Origin: Eubacterium plexicaudatum ASF492
Lineage (GTDB): Bacteria > Bacillota > Clostridia > Lachnospirales > Lachnospiraceae
Direction: 5' to 3'
DNA: 64,000 nt
Assembly (NCBI RefSeq): GCF_000364225.2
Contig: NZ_AQFT02000001.1
Coordinates: forward strand, 620,001 to 684,000
Shown here: positions 57,734 through 64,000 of the stretch, piece after piece
Numbering within the stretch: position 1 is the first letter of the stretch
Layout of the letters: each line of letters opens with the position of its first letter
Notes under the pieces: model-generated
Seen by the model: only the letters and a program-made list of their open reading frames with translations
Told to the model about the DNA's origin: nothing
Databases searched by the model: none
Program-made: the position numbers and the translations under genes

Positions 57734-60357
57734 ATGGCAAACAAATGGGTATATTTGTTCAGCGAAGGTAAGGCAGACATGCGTGAGCTGCTTGGCGGTA
57801 AAGGTGCAAACCTGGCAGAGATGACAAATCTCGGACTTCCGGTTCCGCAGGGATTTACAATCACAACGGAAGCTTGTACACAGTACTATGAAGATGGTCG
57901 TGAGATCAACGAAGAAATCCAGGGCCAGATCAATGAGTACATTGTTAAAATGGAAGAGATCACAGGCAAGAAATTCGGTGATAAAGAAAATCCGTTGCTT
58001 GTATCCGTTCGTTCCGGTGCAAGAGCATCCATGCCTGGTATGATGGATACGATCTTAAACCTGGGTCTGAATGAGACGGTTGTGGACGTTATCGCTGAAA
58101 AATCCGGCAACGCACGTTGGGCATGGGACTGCTACCGCAGATTTATCCAGATGTACTCTGACGTTGTTATGGAAGTTGGCAAAAATACTTCGAACAGCTC
58201 ATTGATGAAATGAAAGAGAAAAAAGGCGTTACTTATGACGTAGATCTGACAGCAGACGACTTAAAAGAGCTGGCGGGCCAGTTCAAAGCCGAATACAAAG
58301 GCAAGATCGGTTCCGATTTCCCGGATGATCCGAAGGAGCAGTTAATGGGCGCGATCAAGGCCGTATTCCGTTCCTGGGACAACCCTCGTGCAAATGTATA
58401 CCGTCGTGACAACGATATCCCTTATTCCTGGGGAACTGCCGTAAACGTACAGTCTATGGCATTCGGTAACATGGGTGATGACTGTGGTACGGGTGTTGCA
58501 TTTACACGTGATCCTGCTACGGGCGAAAGAAAACTGATGGGTGAGTTCCTTGTAAATGCACAGGGTGAAGACGTAGTTGCAGGCGTGCGTACTCCAATGC
58601 CGATTGCAAAGATGGAACAGGAATTCCCTGAAGCATTCAAAGAATTTACCGATGTATGCAAAAAGCTCGAAGATCACTACAGAGATATGCAGGATATGGA
58701 ATTTACAGTTGAAAACAAAAAACTGTATATGCTGCAGACAAGAAACGGCAAGAGAACCGCACAGGCTGCTTTAAAGATCGCTTGTGACCTTGTAGATGAA
58801 GGCATGAGAACGGAAGAAGAAGCAGTAGCAATGATTGAGCCTCGTAACCTGGATACATTACTGCATCCGCAGTTTGACGCTACTGCATTAAAAGCTGCAA
58901 CTCCGGTTGGCAAAGGCCTTGGCGCTTCTCCTGGCGCTGCATGCGGTAAAATCGTATTCTCAGCAGAAGATGCGGTAGAATGGCATGACAGAGGAGAAAA
59001 AGTCGTACTCGTTCGTCTGGAGACATCTCCTGAAGATATTACCGGTATGAAAGCATCCCAGGGTATCTTAACGGTTCGTGGCGGTATGACCTCTCATGCA
59101 GCTGTTGTTGCCCGTGGTATGGGTACCTGCTGTGTATCCGGATGCGGCGACATTGCAATGGATGAAGAAAACAAGAAATTTACACTGGCCGGAAAAGAAT
59201 ATCATGAAGGAGATTTCATCTCTATTGACGGTTCTACCGGTAACATTTATGATGGCGAAATCGCTACCGTAGACGCTACAATTGCCGGCGAATTCGGAAG
59301 AATTATGGCTTGGGCGGATAAATTCAGAGTATTAAAAGTTCGTACAAACGCAGATACACCTGCAGACGCTAAAAAAGCACGCGAACTGGGCGCAGAAGGA
59401 ATCGGCCTTTGCCGTACGGAGCATATGTTCTTCGAAGAAGACAGAATTGCAGCATTCCGTGAAATGATCTGTGCGGATACCGTAGAAGAAAGAGAAGCAG
59501 CTCTTGACAAGATTCTTCCATATCAGCAGGGCGATTTTGAAAAATTATACGAAGCATTGGAAGGATGCCCGGTAACCATTCGTTTCCTGGATCCGCCTCT
59601 GCATGAGTTCGTTCCTACGGATGAAGAAGATATCGAAAAACTTGCTAACGCACAGAATAAATCCGTAGACGAAATCAAGACTCTGATTGATTCTCTGCAT
59701 GAGTTTAACCCAATGATGGGTCATCGTGGATGCCGTCTTGCGGTAACTTATCCGGAAATCGCAAAGATGCAGACAAAAGCTGTTATCCGCGCTGCAATCA
59801 ACGTTCAGAAAGCACACGCTGACTGGACTGTAAAACCGGAAATTATGATTCCGTTAATTTGTGATATCAAAGAGTTAAAGAACGTGAAGAAAGTTGTTGT
59901 AGAAACAGCAGATGCTGAAATTGCAGCAGCAGGCGTTAAATTAGATTATGAAGTAGGTACCATGATCGAAATCCCAAGAGCAGCCCTTACTGCCGATGAG
60001 ATTGCATCTGAAGCTGATTTCTTCTGCTTCGGTACCAACGACCTGACACAGATGACATTCGGCTTCTCCCGTGACGATTCCGGTAAGTTCCTGGATGCAT
60101 ACTACGATGCTAAGATCTTCGAAAACGATCCGTTTGCAAAACTGGATCAGACAGGTGTTGGCAAGCTGATGGAAACAGCAATCAAGCTTGGCAAGCCGGT
60201 AAATGACAAGCTGCATGTTGGTATTTGCGGCGAGCACGGTGGAGATCCTTCTTCGGTTGAGTTCTGCCATAAGATTGGGTTGGATTATGTGTCTTGTTCA
60301 CCGTTCCGTGTGCCGATTGCAAGATTGGCAGCAGCGCAGGCGGCTATTAACAACTAG
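57734..60357 (+). CDS. ppdK: Pyruvate, phosphate dikinase (frameshifted)
   Basis: PPDK interconverts pyruvate, ATP and phosphate with phosphoenolpyruvate, AMP and pyrophosphate, a central glycolytic or gluconeogenic step in anaerobes. The reconstructed 874 residues show the ATP-grasp start [21 protein letters not shown], the phosphohistidine domain [21 protein letters not shown] with its catalytic His, and the PEP/pyruvate barrel with [15 protein letters not shown] and [12 protein letters not shown]. The frame stops at 58211-58213. One A restored to the A5 run 58181-58185 gives [21 protein letters not shown], a perfectly normal stretch. AGGAGGAATT precedes the ATG. Codon use is that of a highly expressed gene. 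Confidence 0.95.
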
Positions 60358-60361
60358 AGGA

Positions 60362-60493
60362 ATTAGACAACCCTATATTTACTTCTGTACCTTAACGGTG
60401 TCGAGAGAGGATGTAAGGGCATTTATGGCTGAACGTCCAGAGTACACAAAGGCTAACAGATTTAAAGATATTGTGGTAAAAGTCTATATATAA
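60362..60493 (+). pseudogene. 3' fragment of an unrecognised island gene
   Basis: An open frame reads IRQPYIYFCTLTVSREDVRA, then FMAERPEYTKANRFKDIVVKVYI and a stop. It has no start of its own outside the end of ppdK and looks like the C-terminus of a longer protein cut at the island boundary. No family is recognised. Two terminators follow. Confidence 0.35.
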
Positions 60494-60500
60494 GTTCTGC

Positions 60501-60525
60501 AAGGGAAAGCAAAGTGCTTTCCCTT
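60501..60525 (+). terminator. Intrinsic terminator at island boundary
   Basis: AAGGGAAAGC (60501-60510), loop AAAGT, GCTTTCCCTT (60516-60525): a perfect 10-bp stem with a weak T tail. Confidence 0.7.
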
Positions 60526-60536
60526 GTTTGATGTTT

Positions 60537-60574
60537 GGGAATAGACCCTATTTCTGGGTTTGTTCCCTTTTTTT
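60537..60574 (+). terminator. Second intrinsic terminator
   Basis: GGGAA and ACCC arms (60537-60548) pair with GGGT and TTCCC (60556-60567), followed by seven or more T. It ends transcription just before the ribosome site that once served the DUF6075-like gene. Confidence 0.75.
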
Positions 60575-60780
60575 ATTCAATATCTTTAATGAAGGAGGTT
60601 CAGGGTAAGCGATGAATAACCCACCGTTCCACAGGAACTTGATTTTGCTCTATAATGGTATCAGCTTGGAGCGGATGTCCACATCAGTTCTTGATAAAGT
60701 AGCCCGGCAGCCGTTTATTGCTTTTCCTGCGGCTCCACTACTGCCATCCATTCCAAAAATAATAATCAGGAGATGATGCT

Positions 60781-61176
60781 ATGTCAGAGAAAAAGAAAAC
60801 CCGCAGTGACCAGGAATGGCTGGAGCTGATCCAGGAATGCCGCACGAGCGGCCTGCCTGACAGAGAATGGTGCCGGCTGCATTCCATATCCATAAAAACA
60901 TTTCATAACAAAGTTTCAGACCTAAAGAAAAAATCCTGTATCATACCAGATCCGCAGGCGGCCCCATCCAGACAGATGCACGAAGTGGTTCCACTGGAGC
61001 TGGGCAGCAGCCCTGTCCCTGATCCAGGCTGCGCTGCAAGTGATACGCTGCCGGTTCCAGCAGCCCATGCTGCCATCACGGTCAGGATGCCGGGGTACAG
61101 CATTGAAATTGCAGACGGTGCTTCAGAAGATACCATACGGAATACGCTTCTGGCGCTGGGGAGGCTGTGCTGTTAG
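60781..61176 (+). CDS. tnpA: IS66 family accessory protein TnpA
   Basis: This 131-residue protein starts with a helix-turn-helix-like region: SDQEWLELIQECRTSGLPDREWCRLHSISIKTFHNKVSDLKKK, typical of IS66 TnpA. The second part is Pro- and Ala-rich. Its role in transposition is needed but not enzymatic. CAGGAG precedes the ATG. It overlaps tnpB by ten bases. Confidence 0.88.
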   Translation: MSEKKKTRSDQEWLELIQECRTSGLPDREWCRLHSISIKTFHNKVSDLKKKSCIIPDPQAAPSRQMHEVVPLELGSSPVPDPGCAASDTLPVPAAHAAITVRMPGYSIEIADGASEDTIRNTLLALGRLCC

Positions 61177-61523
61177 GTGCATTGTCCAGTGACACGAAAG
61201 TTTATATCGTCACTGGATGCACCGATATGCGGCGCAGCTTTGACGGCCTTATGTCCCTGATCCGGGACACTTACCAGATGGACCCTTATTCGGACGCCCT
61301 TTATCTGTTCTGCGGCCGGAAAAGAAATACGCTAAAGGCCCTGTACTTTGACCAGACGGGGTTCGTGCTCTGCACAAAACGCCTGGACAATGGAAAATTC
61401 CAGTGGCCGCGGGACGCTTCGCAAGTAAGGCCGCTTACCCGCCAGCAGCTGCGATGGCTTCTGGAGGGACTCTCCATCTGCCAGCCAAAGGCGGTGCAGC
61501 CTTCCGGCAGGAAGGACTTCTGA
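61167..61523 (+). CDS. tnpB: IS66 family accessory protein TnpB
   Basis: This 118-residue IS66 Orf2-type protein contains the hallmark KVYIVTGCTDMRRSFDGLMSLIRD and LYLFCGRKRNTLKALYFDQTGFVLCTKRLDNGKFQWP. The start is GTG 61167, inside the end of tnpA, following GGGGAGG. Despite the name it is unrelated to the RNA-guided TnpB nucleases of IS605. Confidence 0.92.
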   Translation: MLLGALSSDTKVYIVTGCTDMRRSFDGLMSLIRDTYQMDPYSDALYLFCGRKRNTLKALYFDQTGFVLCTKRLDNGKFQWPRDASQVRPLTRQQLRWLLEGLSICQPKAVQPSGRKDF

Positions 61524-61811
61524 ACTTTTGTGCATTATGTAGAAATTTAAAAATTTATTTTCCAGCGCCGCAAGCCGCCAGGGAATGTTATCCACGACGC
61601 TGTTTTTTTCCGGGATGCTGTCCACGCATAACGCAGCGCCAGGCCGCAAAACTGTGGATAACCTGCATGAAAAATGCTGTTTTTAAGCCTTTTTCCTGTA
61701 TCTGGCGGCAGTTTCCAGTCCGTCATTGTGCCTATCGCGCAGGTATGGTCGGTTTGATTTCATCCCCGCGTTTCCTTATAATGTAAGTAAATGGAAACAC
61801 GGAGGGTACAC
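61524..61811 (+). other. Non-coding gap within the IS66 element containing two DnaA-box-like sites
   Basis: About 290 bases between tnpB and tnpC show no convincing gene. TTATCCACG (61588-61596) and TGTGGATAA (61653-61661, a perfect DnaA box on the other strand) lie 65 bases apart in opposite orientation. GGAGGG at 61801-61806 is the ribosome site of tnpC. Confidence 0.5.
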
Positions 61812-63524
61812 ATGCCAGTTAATATGGAAGACTATATCCGGCTGCTGGAAACAATGGTGGAACAGCAGAAAATACATATACAGTCCCAGGACGCACGCAT
61901 CCTGGAGCAGGAACAGACCATAGCACAACTGCGCGCCCTTGTGGATGAACTGCGCCTTTTAAAGTCCGGCCTGGAGGAAACGCTTGAAGAATTTAAGCGC
62001 CAGCTGTTCGGCACAAAAAGCGAGAAGACAAAAACTCCGCCAGCCAGTGCCGGGGATGAACCGGAAAACCCGCCTGAAAAAACAACGGTGAAGGAACACA
62101 CCCGGACGAAAAAGAAGAAAGCCACGAGGGATGAGCGTTATGCGGACATCCCTGTCCGCGATGTCATAATCCCTGTCCCGGATAAAGACCGGCTCTGCCC
62201 GTACTGCAATGCGGAAATGATCCTGCTTGGATATAAACAAGTCCGCACAGAGCTGCGTATAACCCCGGCAAAAGTGGAGCGTGTCCGCTATATGCAGGAA
62301 GAACTGATCTGCCCGGAATGCCGTAAAGACGGCGACGGCACAATCGTGCAGGCGCAGACGCCTGTACCGCTTATGGCGCACAGCCCGGCGTCGCCGTCTG
62401 TTGTTGCGTACGTCATGTTTGAAAAAAGTTTTGTAAGCGTCCCATACTACCGCCAGGAGGCCTGCATGGCCCAGCTTGGATTGGAGCTGCCGCGTGAAAC
62501 CATGGCAAACTGGTATATAAAATGTGCCATGGAATATTTCCAGCCGGTATATGACCAAATGCACCGGCTCCTCCTGCAGAGGGATATTATCCATGCGGAT
62601 GAAACAACCTGCCAGGTGCTGCACGAAAAGGGGAAAGCCGCGGAATCTATATCATACATGTGGATGTATTTAAGCGGGAGCGACGGCCTGGCGCCGATCG
62701 TACTCTATGAATACCAGGCGGGGCGCAGCGGCGTTTTCCCAAAAGCTTTCCTGGAGGGTTTTTCCGGCATCGTGCAGTGCGATGGGTACAGCGGCTATAA
62801 CCAGGTGGAGGATGTGGTCCTTGCCGTATGCTCTGCGCACTGCCGCAGAAAATTTTACGAAGCCCTCCCGGCAGAACGGCGGAAAAAGCTGAAGCTGCTG
62901 GACATAAATTCAGAAACGGATGTAAAAGACATCCCGCTTCCGGATCCGGAACAGATGGAAAACATGATCCCGGCTGAGATCGGCCTCGTGTTTTTCAACA
63001 AGCTCTTTTTCATTGAAAAAGGGCTGAAAGGCATGGGCCCAGAAAAGCGCCAGGAAAAACGGCTGGAAAAGGAGGCACCTGTCTGGGAAAAGTTCTGGTC
63101 ATGGATTGAAGCCCTAAAACCGCTTGGCGGCAGCAAGCTGGAAAAAGCCGTCAATTATTCAATAAACCACAGAGAGACACTACAGAGCTATATGCTGGAC
63201 GGCAGATGCGAACTTTCTAATAATAGAGCCGAACGCTGCGCAAAATCGTATGCTATTGGCAGGAAGAACTCGCTGTTCCACACATCTGCGGCTGGGGCAG
63301 AAGCAAGTGCGCTTGTTTACAGTATAATAGAAACCGCAAAAGCCAATAAGCTGAATGTATTCCAATACCTTTATGTCCTGCTGCTGTACATGCCTGAGCA
63401 TAAAGATGATCCTAATGCAGTTAAAACGCTTCTTCCGTGGAGTGATTTTATCAAAGAACGCTGCACAGGACTGATCGATGTTGAAGCGATAACACCTGAA
63501 AACAAACCTCAATTGCCAATATAG
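61812..63524 (+). CDS. tnpC: IS66 family transposase TnpC
   Basis: The transposase has about 570 residues. An N-terminal coiled coil (YIRLLETMVEQQKIHIQ, then LKSGLEETLEEFKRQLFGTKSEK) is followed by a zinc-binding domain (CPYCNAEMILLGYK ... CPEC). The DDE domain holds HADETTCQVLHE, VQCDGYSGYNQV with AVCSAHCRRKFYEAL, and the final SNNRAERCAKSYAIGRKNSLFH with the catalytic Glu. ATG 61812 is chosen for the GGAGGG five bases upstream; an ATG at 61791 precedes that site. Frame intact. Confidence 0.95.
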   Translation: MPVNMEDYIRLLETMVEQQKIHIQSQDARILEQEQTIAQLRALVDELRLLKSGLEETLEEFKRQLFGTKSEKTKTPPASAGDEPENPPEKTTVKEHTRTKKKKATRDERYADIPVRDVIIPVPDKDRLCPYCNAEMILLGYKQVRTELRITPAKVERVRYMQEELICPECRKDGDGTIVQAQTPVPLMAHSPASPSVVAYVMFEKSFVSVPYYRQEACMAQLGLELPRETMANWYIKCAMEYFQPVYDQMHRLLLQRDIIHADETTCQVLHEKGKAAESISYMWMYLSGSDGLAPIVLYEYQAGRSGVFPKAFLEGFSGIVQCDGYSGYNQVEDVVLAVCSAHCRRKFYEALPAERRKKLKLLDINSETDVKDIPLPDPEQMENMIPAEIGLVFFNKLFFIEKGLKGMGPEKRQEKRLEKEAPVWEKFWSWIEALKPLGGSKLEKAVNYSINHRETLQSYMLDGRCELSNNRAERCAKSYAIGRKNSLFHTSAAGAEASALVYSIIETAKANKLNVFQYLYVLLLYMPEHKDDPNAVKTLLPWSDFIKERCTGLIDVEAITPENKPQLPI

Positions 63525-63588
63525 ACTATTTTACACCTAAACGGAACATATGTGGAACGGTAGGTTATTCATCGCTTACGGTTCAGGT

Positions 63589-64000
63589 ATGAACAACACA
63601 GCGTTAAGAGCAGGGGCGCAGAGCGCCAACAACACACACATGGTTTTTGCAAACGAGGAACATGAGAGATTCTATTATGAAAAACTGGAACAGGCGAGGT
63701 ATCAGGACTGCTATCACAAGGCTTTGATTTACATTCTCGGTATTTCTGAGGACACGAGGAACCATTTCAGCCAGATTTACGATATGAAGTCCGGGTGTGT
63801 CAAAACAGAGTGTCTGCATCAGGGCTGGCAGACCAGCGGCAGCGTAAAGGTGGTAAGGCTTGCCTTTAACCTTTACACGGACGGAACGCCGAGCGTTGAT
63901 GACTATAAGCGCAAGGACGAGCAGATTGGCGAGTGCAGGGAGTATTCCGTAAGCGATATTTTCTGCTGCGGCTACGCACTGTACTTCTGGCAGGGCATTA
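63589..64000 (+). CDS. DUF6075-like protein of a mobile island (3' partial)
   Basis: The product starts MNNTALRAGAQSANNTHMVF, then ANEEHERFYYEKLEQARYQDCYHKALIYILGIS, SGCVKTECLHQGWQTSGSVKVVRLAFNLY and FCCGYALYFWQGI, and runs off the window. It matches the pattern of DUF6075 proteins found in integrative elements of Clostridia; function unknown. Without the IS66 element, GGAGG would stand 13 bases before this ATG. With it, the native ribosome site is separated by 3 kb, so translation is probably poor unless the IS end supplies a new site. Confidence 0.75.
   Translation, partial: MNNTALRAGAQSANNTHMVFANEEHERFYYEKLEQARYQDCYHKALIYILGISEDTRNHFSQIYDMKSGCVKTECLHQGWQTSGSVKVVRLAFNLYTDGTPSVDDYKRKDEQIGECREYSVSDIFCCGYALYFWQGI

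Larger units (their letters stand above)
60605..63579. mobile_element. Complete IS66-family insertion sequence, 8-bp target duplication
   Basis: The left end starts GTAAGCGATGAATAACC at 60605. The right end is its complement, closing at 63579, with one difference in the next base. GGTTCAGG is duplicated exactly at 60597-60604 and 63580-63587. The 2975 bp hold the three IS66 genes tnpA, tnpB and tnpC in order. The insertion separated GGAGG (60594-60598) from the ATG of the following island gene. Confidence 0.95.

Noticed and set aside
61167-61523. RNA-guided TnpB nuclease
   Set aside because: The name is shared, but this 118-residue protein is IS66 Orf2 and has no RuvC motif.
61588-61661. Replication origin
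   Set aside because: Only two DnaA-box-like sites, inside an IS, with no dnaA or dnaN genes and no AT-rich unwinding region.
1-64000. tRNA or rRNA genes
   Set aside because: No CCA-ended cloverleaf or conserved rRNA segment was seen on either strand by eye. A covariance search could still find a missed tRNA.

Overview
The window looks like a chromosome segment of a Clostridia-class Firmicute, most likely of the Lachnospiraceae / Clostridium cluster XIVa type. The basis is gene content and order: tig-clpP-clpX-lon-engB, era-yqzL-recO, an alpha2-type glycyl-tRNA synthetase, pyruvate phosphate dikinase, MecA, a crotonase, AGGAGG-type ribosome sites and many intrinsic terminators. The species cannot be fixed from the sequence.

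Layout. (a) About 1-25.7 kb is an AT-rich surface-polysaccharide locus, all on the + strand apart from an Rpn-family gene and a transposase. It has a WbsX-RgpF (rhamnan-type) glycosyltransferase, seven further GT2/GT4 transferases, an O-antigen-type ABC exporter (Wzm/Wzt, with a C-terminal domain on Wzt), a methyltransferase with a long coiled-coil tail, two acyltransferase-3 proteins, and two Gtr-like modules (GtrB-type polyprenyl-phosphate glycosyltransferase plus large multi-pass membrane proteins). (b) About 26.2-28.7 kb holds two convergent, unrecognised membrane proteins around a terminator. (c) About 29-38.6 kb is a housekeeping block: trigger factor, ClpP, ClpX, Lon, EngB, a metal (zinc-type) ABC importer and MecA. 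(d) About 38.7-42.8 kb has crotonase, a secreted peptidoglycan-binding hydrolase-like protein and MutY. (e) An ISAs1-family element precedes glf (UDP-galactopyranose mutase) and a GT2 gene, followed by a redox-family protein, a DUF1015 protein, an MscS channel and an M16C peptidase. (f) About 53.1-60.4 kb carries era, yqzL-like, recO, a lipoprotein, glycyl-tRNA synthetase and ppdK. (g) The right end enters an accessory island interrupted by an IS66-family element, with a DUF6075-like gene running off the window.

How it works together. The polysaccharide locus reads as an ABC-exporter-dependent pathway: cytoplasmic transferases build a chain, a coiled-coil methyltransferase may cap it, and Wzm/Wzt export it. 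Gtr-like modules and acyltransferases would decorate it outside, and glf would supply galactofuranose. Three complete IS elements with exact target duplications (7, 10 and 8 bp) and one MITE-like element with an 8-bp duplication are visible.

Caution. About 29 coding frames are broken by what looks each time like the loss of one base, nearly always in a homopolymer. The losses include recO, mutY and ppdK, and no break needs an extra base removed. This is best explained by uncorrected long-read errors. Such genes are listed once over their reconstructed span, with the break noted.
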